A stretch of DNA of 64,000 nt from Pantoea sp. SOD02 (GTDB lineage: Bacteria > Pseudomonadota > Gammaproteobacteria > Enterobacterales > Enterobacteriaceae). The stretch spans positions 558,001 to 622,000 of the forward strand of contig NZ_CP102605.1 in assembly GCF_024707505.1 (NCBI RefSeq), in the 5' to 3' direction. Of the stretch, positions 1 through 8,568 are shown one piece after another. The notes beneath the pieces were generated by a model. The model searched no databases. It worked only from the letters and a program-made list of their open reading frames with translations, and was not told the DNA's origin. The stretch's first letter is position 1. Each line of letters opens with the position of its first letter. Made by a program: the position numbers and the translations under genes.

Positions 1-967
1 ACAGCCTGCCCTTCATCATCGGCAGGCTTTTTTCTGCAAAATATTCAGCGAGAAAATCAATAAACACTTTAATGCGCGGCGATTCAGAAGCGCGTTGCGT
101 GTAAACCGCCCAAACATTCGCTTCCTGATACCACTGCGGTAAAACGTGCACCAATTGATTTTCACTTAAATAAGGTGCGACATCCCAGGCCGATCGCAAC
201 GCAATGCCGTGTGATTTTAAGGCCCAGTTTAAAATCACTTTCCCACTATTCGATGAGTAATGGCTATTCAGGCGACAGACGATTCTATTCTCGCCATCGG
301 TTAACGTCCAGTGTCCAAAAGTGTTGTTATTTTCATTAATAATAAGACAGCTATGATCGATTAAATCATCCAGCGTCTCAAGCGGACGCGATCGGGATAG
401 ATAATCTGCTGAAGCGCAAAGAATACGCCGATTGGCGGCTAATTTTCGGGCAATGTAGGAATGATTAACATCATCGCCAACGCGAATATCCACATCGGTT
501 CCTGATTGCAATAAATCAATATCGCGATCGCTGAGCATCAGTTTGATATTCAGTGACGGATGGCGCGTCATAAATTCAGCAATCGCATCCGACAAATAAT
601 CCTGACCAAAACCAAATGAACAGGCCACGGTAAGATCGCCGGTCAATTCGCCGCGCCACTGCTGGAAGTTATTGAGGAAGGAATCCATCTCGTGCACCAC
701 CTGCAGCGCGCCTTCCAGCGCCTTTTCACCTTCTGGCGTCAGGCGCATCACGCGGTTGGTGCGGAAAAACAGCCGGGTTTCCAGCTGCTTTTCAAGGATG
801 GCAATACGCTTGCTGATATAGGATGGCGACTGGCCGAGCTCAATGGCGGCGCGGCCAAAACCTTCGTAGCGCGCCACGCTGATAAATACATACAGATCTT
901 CAACCGACGGCCAGCCCTCAAGCGGCTTCTGATAACTTTTCCCGGCAAGCAGTATCTTCATAACCAT
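1..967 (-). CDS. LysR-type transcriptional regulator, C-terminus cut by window edge
   Basis: The minus frame is open from an ATG at 965-967 (a second ATG lies at 959-961) to the window edge. The first 80 or so residues form a LysR winged helix: EDLYVFISVARYEGFGRAA, then SPSYISKRIAILEKQL and a TRLFFRTNR wing. An effector-binding domain follows (LTGDLTVACSFGFGQ, RVGDDVNHSYIARKL, HGIALRSAWDVAPYL). About 320 codons are visible without a stop, so only the last few residues are missing. It starts 25 bp after the stop of the hydrolase at 993 on the same strand, so it may be the last gene of the leuCD-hydrolase unit, unusual for LysR genes, which are mostly divergent from their targets. The ligand is unknown; local control of that unit is inference. 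Confidence 0.85.
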   Translation of the reverse strand, partial: MVMKILLAGKSYQKPLEGWPSVEDLYVFISVARYEGFGRAAIELGQSPSYISKRIAILEKQLETRLFFRTNRVMRLTPEGEKALEGALQVVHEMDSFLNNFQQWRGELTGDLTVACSFGFGQDYLSDAIAEFMTRHPSLNIKLMLSDRDIDLLQSGTDVDIRVGDDVNHSYIARKLAANRRILCASADYLSRSRPLETLDDLIDHSCLIINENNNTFGHWTLTDGENRIVCRLNSHYSSNSGKVILNWALKSHGIALRSAWDVAPYLSENQLVHVLPQWYQEANVWAVYTQRASESPRIKVFIDFLAEYFAEKSLPMMKGRL

Positions 968-992
968 CACAGCGTTAGAGAAATTTAGCCGG

Positions 993-1907
993 TTATAACA
1001 CAGAATCCAGGAAGGGCTGAAGCTGGCTTAAAAACAGTTCGGGCACTTCCTCATGTGGTGAATGACCGCAAGGTAATGCGTGGCCTTGAATATGGCGCGC
1101 TTTATCCTGCCAGGTTTCCACCACGTTATATAACTGGCCGACCGTGCCCTTTTCTCCCCATAACAGCAGCAGCGGCGCTTCAATGCGTTTATCGCTGTCC
1201 TGCGCATCATCGTCTAAATCAATTGTCGCCGCTGCGCGATAATCCTCGCACACCGCGTGAATCATCTCTTTCTTTTGATAACAGCGCAGGTAATCGTTGA
1301 ATATTGCCTCTTCGGTAGCGCCCGGCGTTTTTAATTGCCCGTCAATGTGTTTACGCAGGAATAACGCCGGATCGTGGCCGATCATGGTTTCCGGTAATGG
1401 ATAAGGTTGAATCAGGAAGAACCACCAGAAATAGCGCGTCGCAAATTCTTTATTGGTTAACGCATACATGGTGGCGGTTGGCGCAATATCGACAAACACG
1501 CAGCAGGAAAGTTTTTCCGGATGATCGAGCGCCAGCCGATGGCCTACGCGCGCACCGCGATCGTGACCAACAAACGCCACGCGCTCCAGGCCTAATGCGT
1601 CGATCAGCAGGCTAATATCGTCTGCCATCACGCGTTTCGAGTAAGCACGATGCGTCTCATCACTTACCGGCTTGTCGCTGTCGCCGTAACCGCGCAGATC
1701 CGGCAGGATCACGCGATACTTCTGCGCCAGCTGCGGCGCAATTTTGCGCCACGCCAGATGATTTTGTGGATGTCCGTGCAGCATCAGTAAAGGCGGGCCT
1801 TCGCCACCGATGGCGACGCGCAGCGTCACGCCATTCGCCAATCGCACATCACTCAGCGTAAAGCCGTCGATAAAGGGGGAATCACCGCGTGGCGTTATCT
1901 CACTCAT
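993..1907 (-). CDS. Alpha/beta hydrolase of the haloacetate dehalogenase / epoxide hydrolase type
   Basis: This is an alpha/beta-hydrolase fold enzyme of about 304 residues. Visible motifs are the oxyanion segment LLMLHGHPQNHLAW, DLRGYGDSDKP, the nucleophile elbow VGHDRGARVGHR with Asp as nucleophile, and a C-terminal catalytic His in CGHSPHEEVPE. The order and spacing match fluoro/haloacetate dehalogenases, which displace halide through an Asp-ester intermediate. At the position of the halide-binding His-Trp pair of that family I read Trp-Trp (FWWFFLIQPYPLPE), so true dehalogenase activity is doubtful and an epoxide or ester substrate is possible. I chose the ATG at 1907 because it overlaps the leuD stop as ATGA; the in-frame ATG at 1946 lies inside leuD. 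Third gene of a leuC-leuD-hydrolase unit. Confidence 0.8.
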   Translation of the reverse strand: MSEITPRGDSPFIDGFTLSDVRLANGVTLRVAIGGEGPPLLMLHGHPQNHLAWRKIAPQLAQKYRVILPDLRGYGDSDKPVSDETHRAYSKRVMADDISLLIDALGLERVAFVGHDRGARVGHRLALDHPEKLSCCVFVDIAPTATMYALTNKEFATRYFWWFFLIQPYPLPETMIGHDPALFLRKHIDGQLKTPGATEEAIFNDYLRCYQKKEMIHAVCEDYRAAATIDLDDDAQDSDKRIEAPLLLLWGEKGTVGQLYNVVETWQDKARHIQGHALPCGHSPHEEVPELFLSQLQPFLDSVL

Positions 1908-2539
1908 GCTTGGGCATCCTGTACTATTGGGCCGCGCTTCAGCCACGGACGCTGGGCAAAATGTTGCACTTCAAACTGAGTGATATCGGATTCGTACTGC
2001 AACGTCCAGTCCACCGCGCTGCCGCCGCCCAATAACATCTCACGCTTCAAGGCACTGACCGAAAAGGCAATGCGTTGATTATTGAAGAGGATCGCCTGTT
2101 GTTCCAGCGACACGGTAATGCGGTTCTTTGCGGCATCGTTCGCCACTTCACACAGGCGCTGATAATCCTCTTCGCTTAACGTCAGCGTCAAAACACCATT
2201 ACGCTGGCAGTTATCGTCAAAGATGCCGGCAAAGCTGGTGCCGATAATGGCGCGGATGCCGAGCTGATTGAGTCCCCAAACCGCATGTTCGCGGCTGGAA
2301 CCACAGCCGAAATTGGCACCGACCAGTAAGAAGGCAGCGTTTTCCCAGCCGGGCTGATTCAGAATGAAATCGGGATTCGGGCTGCCGTCAGGCAGAAAGC
2401 GCAGGTCGAAGAACACGCCGCGATCCAAATCCTGGCGATCGATGCCTTTGAGAAACTGCTTGGGCATGATCACATCAGTATCAATATTGGCAGCCGGTAA
2501 CGGCGCGAGCGTGCCAGTAATGTTGTTAAATGCTTCCAT
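1904..2539 (-). CDS. leuD: 3-isopropylmalate dehydratase small subunit family (LeuD-like)
   Basis: Small subunit of an aconitase-superfamily hydro-lyase, 211 residues, close to the length of E. coli LeuD (about 201). Visible hallmarks are NIDTDVIMPKQFLKGI near the N-terminus, RGVFFDLRF, LVGANFGCGSSREHAVW (the substrate-binding swivel-domain loop) and AIIGTSFAGIFDDNCQRNGVL. It pairs with the large subunit encoded 1 bp upstream to isomerise 2- to 3-isopropylmalate or a related alkylmalate. Its stop overlaps the next start as ATGA, so translation is probably coupled. No leuA or leuB flanks it, so this may be a second leuCD copy serving another 2-hydroxyacid, for example methylmalate; that is inference. 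Confidence 0.9.
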   Translation of the reverse strand: MEAFNNITGTLAPLPAANIDTDVIMPKQFLKGIDRQDLDRGVFFDLRFLPDGSPNPDFILNQPGWENAAFLLVGANFGCGSSREHAVWGLNQLGIRAIIGTSFAGIFDDNCQRNGVLTLTLSEEDYQRLCEVANDAAKNRITVSLEQQAILFNNQRIAFSVSALKREMLLGGGSAVDWTLQYESDITQFEVQHFAQRPWLKRGPIVQDAQA

Positions 2540-2540
2540 A

Positions 2541-3962
2541 TTAAACCTCTGCAGTCATGAATTTACGGACATCAACCAGATGACCGGCAATCGCGGCGGC
2601 GGCGACCATCGCCGGGCTCATTAAGTGCGTGCGCGCACCTGCACCCTGGCGGCCAGGGAAGTTGCGGTTGGTGCCAGACGCACAGCGATCGCCGGGCGCT
2701 AACACATCTTCGTTCATCGCCAGGCACATCGAGCAGCCCGATTGACGCCATTCGAAACCGGCGTTAACAAAAATCGCAGCTAAACCTTCCGCTTCTGCCT
2801 GCTGACGCACCTGCGTCGATCCCGGCACGATAATGCCGCGCACATTCGGCGCGATTTTGTGTCCGTCGATAATCGCGGCGGCGGCGCGCAGATCCTCAAT
2901 GCGGCCGTTGGTGCAGGAACCAATAAAGGCATGCGTGATGGCGATTTCCGCTAACGGCGTGCCGGGCTCAAGTCCCATATATTTCAGCGCACTGCGCAGC
3001 GTCTGCTGTTTTACCGCATCTTTTTCCTGCGCCGGATCGGGCACGCGGCCAGTGATAGCGCTGGCCTGATCCGGGCTGATGCCCCAGGTCACTTTCGGTT
3101 CGAGATCGCTGCAATCGATGGCGATGCGGCTGTCGAAGCGTGCGTCAGCATCGCTACGCAAATCGCGCCACTCCGCAACGGCCTGCTGCCACAGCTCGCC
3201 GGTCGGCATTTGCGGTTTACCGGCGATGTAGGCAAACACTTTTTCATCCGGCGCGATAATCGCACCGCGCGCACCGGCTTCCACCGCCATGTTGCACAGC
3301 GTCATGCGCCCTTCCATGCTCAGCGCTTCGATGGCAACACCCGCAAATTCAATGGCAAATCCGGTCGCGCCCGATGCGCCAATCTGTTCGATCAGCGCCA
3401 TGATGATGTCCTTCGCTGAACAACCAAACGGCAGCTCGCCGCTCACCGTCACCAGCATGGTTTTCAGCGTGCGATAAATCAGGGTCTGCGTCGCCAGCAG
3501 ATGCTCGATTTCCGAGGTGCCGATACCAAAACCCAGCGCGCCAAACGCGCCATAAGTGGTGGTATGACTGTCGCCTGCCGCAATTACCATGCCGGGCATT
3601 ACCAAACCTTGCTCGTGCGCCACCACGTGTTCAATGCCCTGGCGCGGATCAAGCACATCGAACAGTTCGATGCCAAAATGCGCGGCGTTTTGGCGGAAGT
3701 AATCGACTTGTAACTGCCCGCCCGCGTCGGCCATCGCCTCATCGCGCTCGGGTCGCGTCGGGTTGACGTGATCGACATTCAGCAGAATGGTGCCCGGATT
3801 GCGCACCGGACGCTGGTGATCGCGCAGGCCGCTGAACGCCTGCGGGCTGGTGTATTCATTCAGAATCGAGCGATCGATGTAGAGCAGCACGTGCCCTTCA
3901 TCGTCTAACTTACGAACCACATGCTGATCGATCAGTTTTTCATACAGTGTTTTGTTAGTCAT
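2541..3962 (-). CDS. leuC: 3-isopropylmalate dehydratase large subunit family (LeuC-like)
   Basis: Large subunit of the same hydro-lyase, about 473 residues from the ATG at 3962 (MTNKTLYEKLIDQHVV). The reading frame also has an ATG 69 bp further upstream, but the family N-terminus aligns with 3962. It shows HVNPTRPERDEAM, AGDSHTTTYGAFGALGFGIGTSE, NMAVEAGARGAIIAPDE and the iron-sulfur cluster cysteines in FIGSCTNGRIEDL and RQSGCSMCLAMN. These cysteines hold the [4Fe-4S] cluster that activates water loss from isopropylmalate. The usual leucine operon order is leuABCD with an attenuator; here no leuA, leuB or leader is present upstream, and an unrelated hydrolase and LysR gene follow. A paralogue with a catabolic or side-pathway role is the likeliest reading. 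Confidence 0.9.
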   Translation of the reverse strand: MTNKTLYEKLIDQHVVRKLDDEGHVLLYIDRSILNEYTSPQAFSGLRDHQRPVRNPGTILLNVDHVNPTRPERDEAMADAGGQLQVDYFRQNAAHFGIELFDVLDPRQGIEHVVAHEQGLVMPGMVIAAGDSHTTTYGAFGALGFGIGTSEIEHLLATQTLIYRTLKTMLVTVSGELPFGCSAKDIIMALIEQIGASGATGFAIEFAGVAIEALSMEGRMTLCNMAVEAGARGAIIAPDEKVFAYIAGKPQMPTGELWQQAVAEWRDLRSDADARFDSRIAIDCSDLEPKVTWGISPDQASAITGRVPDPAQEKDAVKQQTLRSALKYMGLEPGTPLAEIAITHAFIGSCTNGRIEDLRAAAAIIDGHKIAPNVRGIIVPGSTQVRQQAEAEGLAAIFVNAGFEWRQSGCSMCLAMNEDVLAPGDRCASGTNRNFPGRQGAGARTHLMSPAMVAAAAIAGHLVDVRKFMTAEV

Positions 3963-4323
3963 ACCGTTGCCCACGCGAAAGTAAAACAAGTCATTAGAGA
4001 CGTTAGGGTAATACAGTTTGTGTGCGGGCAATGAACACGCTTCGTGAAGTGATGGTTTATGGAATGTGCAGCGAAGGATACGTGAGTTTCATTTGACCTA
4101 AGTCGCGTCTCCCGATATAAAGAATAACCGCGCTGCTTAAGCGGTTTATCCCCGATTTATTTCCTCTTCTGCTTATATTTCACGCTACTTTCTTTTTTGT
4201 AAGTTAATTAATTAACACCAATACTTTATTAACTAAAAACAAGTTAATCATTTCGTAACAATCTCTTAATGTGCAAACCGAATTTTTAACGTTCACCTGC
4301 ATTGCATAATAAGTAGGACTGGA
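3963..4323. other. Intergenic region between divergent leuC-like gene and mqo
   Basis: This 361-bp divergent region carries the promoters of both neighbours. The half near mqo is very AT-rich. It contains a perfect 14-bp palindrome GTTAATTAATTAAC at 4203-4216 and a further GTTAATCATTT at 4243. These resemble the GTTAA repeats bound by the redox regulator ArcA, which represses TCA-cycle genes in enterobacteria; an ArcA site here is inference. A ribosome site AGGACTGGA precedes the mqo ATG. I see no gene in it. Confidence 0.4.
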
Positions 4324-5970
4324 ATGACTCACACCAAAAAGATCGTGTCTGCCCTATCGCTGGCAGCGCTGCTTGTCTCTTCAGCGGTACGCGCTGAAGA
4401 CGCACCAGAAAAAACTGACGTTCTGCTGATTGGCGGCGGTATCATGAGCGCCTCGCTCGGCACCTGGCTGCAAGAGCTGCAACCGGGCTGGAAACAGCTG
4501 ATGGTTGAGAAGCTGGACGGCGTCGCGCTGGAATCGTCCAATGGCTGGAACAACGCCGGTACTGGTCACTCTGCTAACATGGAGCTGAACTACACGCCTG
4601 AGCGTGCAGACGGTTCAATCGACGTTAGCAAAGCGCTGGAAATCAACGAATCCTTCATGATTTCTCGTCAGTTCTGGACGTCGCAAGTGCAGCGCGGTGT
4701 GTTGCACGATCCGCACTCCTTCATTAACTCTACGCCGCACATGAGCTTCGTCTGGGGCGACAAAAACGTCGAGTACCTGACTAAGCGTTACGATGCGCTG
4801 CAGAAAACCACCCTGTTCCAGGGCATGAAGTTCTCCACCGATCATCAACAGATCCAGCAATGGGCACCGCTGGTGATGGAAGGTCGTGACCCGAACCAGA
4901 AGGTCGCGGCAACCTGGACGCCGGTCGGCACCGATGTTAACTACGGTGAAATTACCCGTCAGCTGATCGGCAGCCTGAAAAAAGATCAGAACTTCAAGCT
5001 AGAAACCTCATCAGAAGTCACTGATTTCAAACGTAACGGCGACAATTCCTGGCACGTCACCATCAAAGATGTGAAGAGCGGCGATAAGCGTGCGGTTGAT
5101 GCGAAATACGTGTTTATCGGTGCTGGCGGCGGCGCCATTAAGCTGCTGCAGAAAACCGGCATTCCGGAAGCAGACAACTACGGCGGCTTCCCGGTCGGCG
5201 GTTCGTTCCTGATGACCGAGAACCCAGAAATCGCTAACCGTCACCTGGAAAAAGTGTACGGTCAGGCTTCTGTGGGTGCACCACCGATGTCAGTTCCACA
5301 CATCGATTCACGTACTCTTGACGGTAAGAAAGTGGTGCTGTTTGGACCATTCGCCACCTTCTCTACCAAGTACCTGAAAAACGGTTCGCTGTTTGACCTG
5401 CTGAGCGCGACCACCACCAGCAACATTATGCCGATGACGCATGTGGGCATCGACAACTTCGATCTGGTGAAATACCTGATTGGTCAGGTGATGCTGAATG
5501 ATGACGACCGCTTTGCTGCGCTGAAAGAGTACTATCCGAACGCGCGTAAAGAAGACTGGAAACTGATTCAGGCTGGTCAACGCGTACAGATCATCAAGAA
5601 AGATGCCGAAAAAGGTGGCTTGCTGAAACTGGGTACCGAAATCGTGACCGATAAGCAGAAAACCCTTGCTGCCCTGCTGGGCGCATCTCCGGGTGCATCT
5701 ACTGCTGCGCCAATCACTCTCGACGTGATGAAGAAGCTGTTCCCAGAGCAGTTCGCTTCGCCAGAGTGGCAGCAAAAGATCCGCGCTATCGTGCCAAGCT
5801 TCGGCCAGAAGCTGAACGGCAACACCGCGCTGACCCAGCAAGTTTGGGACAACACTGCAGCGACGCTGCTGTTGACCAAGCCGCCGGTTATCAACATGGA
5901 TGATCAAGCTGTTGCACCGACGCAGGCTAAGCCGCGTGCGGAATCAGGCAAACAGGATATGGCGCTGTAA
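4324..5970 (+). CDS. mqo: Malate:quinone oxidoreductase
   Basis: FAD-dependent enzyme that oxidises malate to oxaloacetate and passes electrons to the quinone pool, bypassing NAD-linked malate dehydrogenase. At 548 residues it equals the E. coli protein in length and aligns by recall over its whole span. The dinucleotide fold is [16 protein letters not shown], followed by the signature [15 protein letters not shown], the conserved [36 protein letters not shown] and [13 protein letters not shown]. The first 24 residues look like a signal peptide (KK, then a hydrophobic run, then AVRAED), a feature also present in E. coli Mqo. It stands alone between a divergent leuC-like gene and a strong terminator. 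Confidence 0.97.
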   Translation: MTHTKKIVSALSLAALLVSSAVRAEDAPEKTDVLLIGGGIMSASLGTWLQELQPGWKQLMVEKLDGVALESSNGWNNAGTGHSANMELNYTPERADGSIDVSKALEINESFMISRQFWTSQVQRGVLHDPHSFINSTPHMSFVWGDKNVEYLTKRYDALQKTTLFQGMKFSTDHQQIQQWAPLVMEGRDPNQKVAATWTPVGTDVNYGEITRQLIGSLKKDQNFKLETSSEVTDFKRNGDNSWHVTIKDVKSGDKRAVDAKYVFIGAGGGAIKLLQKTGIPEADNYGGFPVGGSFLMTENPEIANRHLEKVYGQASVGAPPMSVPHIDSRTLDGKKVVLFGPFATFSTKYLKNGSLFDLLSATTTSNIMPMTHVGIDNFDLVKYLIGQVMLNDDDRFAALKEYYPNARKEDWKLIQAGQRVQIIKKDAEKGGLLKLGTEIVTDKQKTLAALLGASPGASTAAPITLDVMKKLFPEQFASPEWQQKIRAIVPSFGQKLNGNTALTQQVWDNTAATLLLTKPPVINMDDQAVAPTQAKPRAESGKQDMAL

Positions 5971-5989
5971 TCCTCGCCAGAAGTGAACC

Positions 5990-6014
5990 AAGCCGGACAA
6001 TGTCCGGCTTTTTT
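5990..6014 (+). terminator. Rho-independent terminator of mqo
   Basis: An 8-bp perfect stem AGCCGGAC / GTCCGGCT with a 3-base loop (AAT) is followed by a run of Ts, 20 bp after the mqo stop codon. Confidence 0.9.
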
Positions 6015-6057
6015 ATTGTCTTTTGTAGGGGCAATAATCGTCAGTAAAGCGTCTTTT

Positions 6058-6081
6058 GGTCACCATAAATGGCGACCCTAC
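6058..6081. repeat. Short palindromic intergenic repeat, copy 1
   Basis: GGTCACCATAAATGGCGACC followed by CTAC. Imperfect inverted repeat of the window-wide family; paired with an inverted copy 20 bp away. Confidence 0.85.
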
Positions 6082-6100
6082 AAAGTATTGGCGCGTTTTT

Positions 6101-6124
6101 GTAGGGTCGCCATTCATGGCGACC
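6101..6124. repeat. Short palindromic intergenic repeat, copy 2 (inverted)
   Basis: GTAG then GGTCGCCATTCATGGCGACC, i.e. the reverse complement orientation of the other copies. It sits head-to-head with copy 1, just past the end of the dehydrogenase remnant. Confidence 0.9.
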
Positions 6125-6340
6125 GACTTACAAACGAAGAATATCTGCGCTAATCGACCCCACATTCGTTTTGCCACCAAAGCGCTGCAGTTGGCGGCTT
6201 TAGCGCGATAGCTGCTTTGCGTCCATGAACCTGCATCGATATAGTCATAAAACATTTTTGGTACGCGTTTATGGGCTAAATGGCGTAATTCTTCGATGCA
6301 GTTGATGGTCATAGAGGATATTCCAATAATATTTGGAAGA

Positions 6341-6364
6341 GGTCGCCATGAATGGCGACCCTAC
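6341..6364. repeat. Short palindromic intergenic repeat, copy 3
   Basis: GGTCGCCATGAATGGCGACC plus CTAC, between the start of the dehydrogenase remnant and the stop of the flavin monooxygenase. Confidence 0.92.
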
Positions 6365-6372
6365 GGATATTT

Positions 6373-7623
6373 TTACGACTTTTTATAATCGGTGTAGGCG
6401 TTTTGTAATGCCACATGATCGGCAATATATTTGGCATCGTGCCATACGCCGTAAATAAACGATGATGCACGATTTACCAGATTAGGTAAGCCAAGGAAGT
6501 AAATACCACGTTCCGCTGAAATACCGCGCTTATGGAACGGTACACCATTAGCGTCGAAGGCATCCACTTTCAGCCAGCTGAAATCAAATTTAAAACCGGT
6601 GGCCCAGATAATGCTGGTGATACCTGCAGCCTGCAGATCCAATTCTGATAATGGATTAATTAAACATTCTGGATCTGGCAGTAATTCCCATGCTTGCGGT
6701 TCGGGCGGTAAATCCAGGCCATTACGTTCAATATAGGTGTCAGCATCGCGCAGTACGTCGAAATAGGCTTTGTCGCCCTCGGCAATATTCTCTACTAAAC
6801 CATCGGCAAAGCTTAGCACGCCGTTATCCCAGCTTTTGGTGATACCCACCAGCGTAATGCCCATATGCGCCAGACGACGAAAATCGACCGTTTTGCCTCC
6901 TTCATAACCACTCACGGCAAAAGCAACGTGCTGTTTCTTCGGCTTGATTTTGACTTCATCCCACAAGCCCAGCGCGCCCAACCACCAGCAATAATCGCGG
7001 TCGCGATACGAACGTGGCGGCCGGTAATGTTCGCCGATGGAGAGTGTCACTTCACGGCCAGATTTACGCAGCTCTTCCGCAATTTGTGAGCCTGACGCGC
7101 CTGCGCCCACCACCAGCACGCCGCCTTGCGGCAGTTGCTGTGGATTTTTATACGCCGATGAATGGATTTGATGCAGTGCAGCACTTTCCGGCACGATCTG
7201 CGGGAAAGCGGGTTTCTGGAAGGGACCGGTTGCCGCCACCACATTGTCAGCTTCAAATTCACCGGCCGAGGTCAGTACTTTAAAACCGCTACGTTCCAGC
7301 AGACGCTCAACCGAATACACTTCCACGCCAGTACGCACCGGCGCATCGAGCATTTTTACGTAGTCTTCGAAATATTGCGCCATGCGCTCTTTCGGAGGAA
7401 AGGCTTCCTGGGAAATATTATCGAATTTCATTGAAGGAAAACGATCGTGCCAGGCTGGGCCATTGGCAACCAATGAATCCCAACGTTCTGAACGCCAACG
7501 CTCAGCAATACGGCTACGCTCGAATACCACATGTGGCACGCCCATTAATGACAGATGTTCACTCATCGCAATACCTGCCTGACCCGCTCCGACCACCACG
7601 GTATTAATTTTTTCTACTGACAT
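6373..7623 (-). CDS. Flavin-containing monooxygenase-like FAD/NAD(P)-binding protein
   Basis: A 416-residue two-dinucleotide-domain flavoprotein. The FAD fold is VVVGAGQAGIAMSEHLSLMG near the N-terminus with FERSRIAERWRSERWDSL, typical of bacterial class B flavin monooxygenases. The NADPH fold is VLVVGAGASGSQIAEEL near residue 165, preceded by QIHSSAYKNP, a loose form of the FMO fingerprint. TSIIWATGFKFDFSW is the conserved ATG motif. Such enzymes use NADPH and O2 to oxygenate a heteroatom or ketone, or decarboxylate indolepyruvate-type acids; the substrate here is unknown. It lies 125 bp downstream of the ABC permease genes on the same strand, so it may oxygenate the imported compound, which is inference. 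Confidence 0.85.
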   Translation of the reverse strand: MSVEKINTVVVGAGQAGIAMSEHLSLMGVPHVVFERSRIAERWRSERWDSLVANGPAWHDRFPSMKFDNISQEAFPPKERMAQYFEDYVKMLDAPVRTGVEVYSVERLLERSGFKVLTSAGEFEADNVVAATGPFQKPAFPQIVPESAALHQIHSSAYKNPQQLPQGGVLVVGAGASGSQIAEELRKSGREVTLSIGEHYRPPRSYRDRDYCWWLGALGLWDEVKIKPKKQHVAFAVSGYEGGKTVDFRRLAHMGITLVGITKSWDNGVLSFADGLVENIAEGDKAYFDVLRDADTYIERNGLDLPPEPQAWELLPDPECLINPLSELDLQAAGITSIIWATGFKFDFSWLKVDAFDANGVPFHKRGISAERGIYFLGLPNLVNRASSFIYGVWHDAKYIADHVALQNAYTDYKKS

Positions 7624-7748
7624 GTGAGATCCCTAAAGATGATCGACCCCGATCTTTTCATGGAAAAGAGTAATCAGGTGCCGTATGAATGATATTCAGG
7701 TTAATAAATGCTGCGCCATTAAATAAGCACAGCATTCGTGTTAATACA

Positions 7749-8567
7749 TTAATGCCCTGCTTCGACGTTCAATATTTTCCCTAAACCTAAAAACTTATTC
7801 GCGATAATTAACATCGTAGCCGTCACCGCAATATAAATAACCGACAGTGCAGCCAGCGTTGGGTCGGCAAACTCCCGCACATAGTTGTACATCGCCACCG
7901 GCAAGGTCTGAGTCGCTTGCGTGGTAATAAACAGCGAAGCGGTAAATTCGTTGAAGGAAAGAATGGCAGCAAATAACCAACCGCCAAACAAGCCCGGCAA
8001 AATAAGCGGTACGGTAATGGTCCACACCACGCGCAGCGGCGAAGCACCAAGGCTTGCTGCTGCCAGTTCAATACGCTGTTCGAGGTTTTTCAGCGACACA
8101 TACACGCTGCGCAGCACGAACGGCAGCACCAGCACGATGTGGCAGAAGATCACCAGCGGATAACCGCGTCCAATGCCCAGTTGAGAGACAAGCATCAGTA
8201 AGCCGAGACCAATGGTGAAATGCGGAATAAACAGTGGCGACAGCAGCACACCTTCCAGCACTTGTTTACACGGGAAACTGTAACGCTCAATGGCGATCGC
8301 CAGCGTGGCGCCGATAATGACCGCCAGCGTTGAAGCCCACGCCGTCACAATCAACCCGGAATAGAAGCCGTGGCGGAAGTCATCGTAATTCACCGCACGT
8401 TCGAACCAGCGCAGCGACCAGCCTTTTGGCGGGAAGAACAACACTGAGGTACTGCTGAACGAAGAGATGAACACCACAATGGTTGGCAGCAATACGAACA
8501 GTAAAATCGCGATAACCAGCGCGCGTCCCGCCAGAGTAATCAATTTATCGTTGAGGGATCGGGTCAT
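7749..8567 (-). CDS. ABC transporter permease, PotC-like
   Basis: Inner-membrane permease with about six hydrophobic segments and the EAA loop ELAAASLGASPLRVVWTITVP near residue 175, which docks the ATPase. By type it is the second permease of the spermidine/putrescine-family (PotC) importers. I chose the ATG at 8567 (MTRSLNDKLITLAGR), 1 bp after the stop of the upstream permease; the ATG at 8588 lies inside that gene. It forms an operon with the permease at 8569 and the binding protein at 9487. The matching ATPase is not here but at 15708, beyond a LysR gene and a repeat block. Confidence 0.93.
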   Translation of the reverse strand: MTRSLNDKLITLAGRALVIAILLFVLLPTIVVFISSFSSTSVLFFPPKGWSLRWFERAVNYDDFRHGFYSGLIVTAWASTLAVIIGATLAIAIERYSFPCKQVLEGVLLSPLFIPHFTIGLGLLMLVSQLGIGRGYPLVIFCHIVLVLPFVLRSVYVSLKNLEQRIELAAASLGASPLRVVWTITVPLILPGLFGGWLFAAILSFNEFTASLFITTQATQTLPVAMYNYVREFADPTLAALSVIYIAVTATMLIIANKFLGLGKILNVEAGH

Positions 8568-8568
8568 A

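Larger units (their letters stand above)
6013..6312 (-). pseudogene. Remnant of FMN-dependent alpha-hydroxyacid (lactate-type) dehydrogenase
   Basis: The ATG at 6310-6312 begins MTINCIEELRHLAHKRVPK followed by MFYDYIDAGSWTQSSYRA, the unmistakable N-terminus of the L-lactate dehydrogenase / glycolate oxidase family, normally about 380 residues. Homology stops after about 38 residues near 6198. Immediately downstream, in another minus-strand frame at 6181-6128, the sequence reads FGGKTNVGSISADILRL then stop, which resembles a family C-terminus. The simplest reading is a large internal deletion that fused the two ends out of frame. The rest of the open frame runs into palindromic repeats at 6101 and 6058 and is not protein. 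The gene is dead. Confidence 0.75.

Noticed and set aside
5308-5907. 199-codon frame antisense to mqo
   Set aside because: Antisense shadow within a strongly conserved gene; no signal for its own translation.
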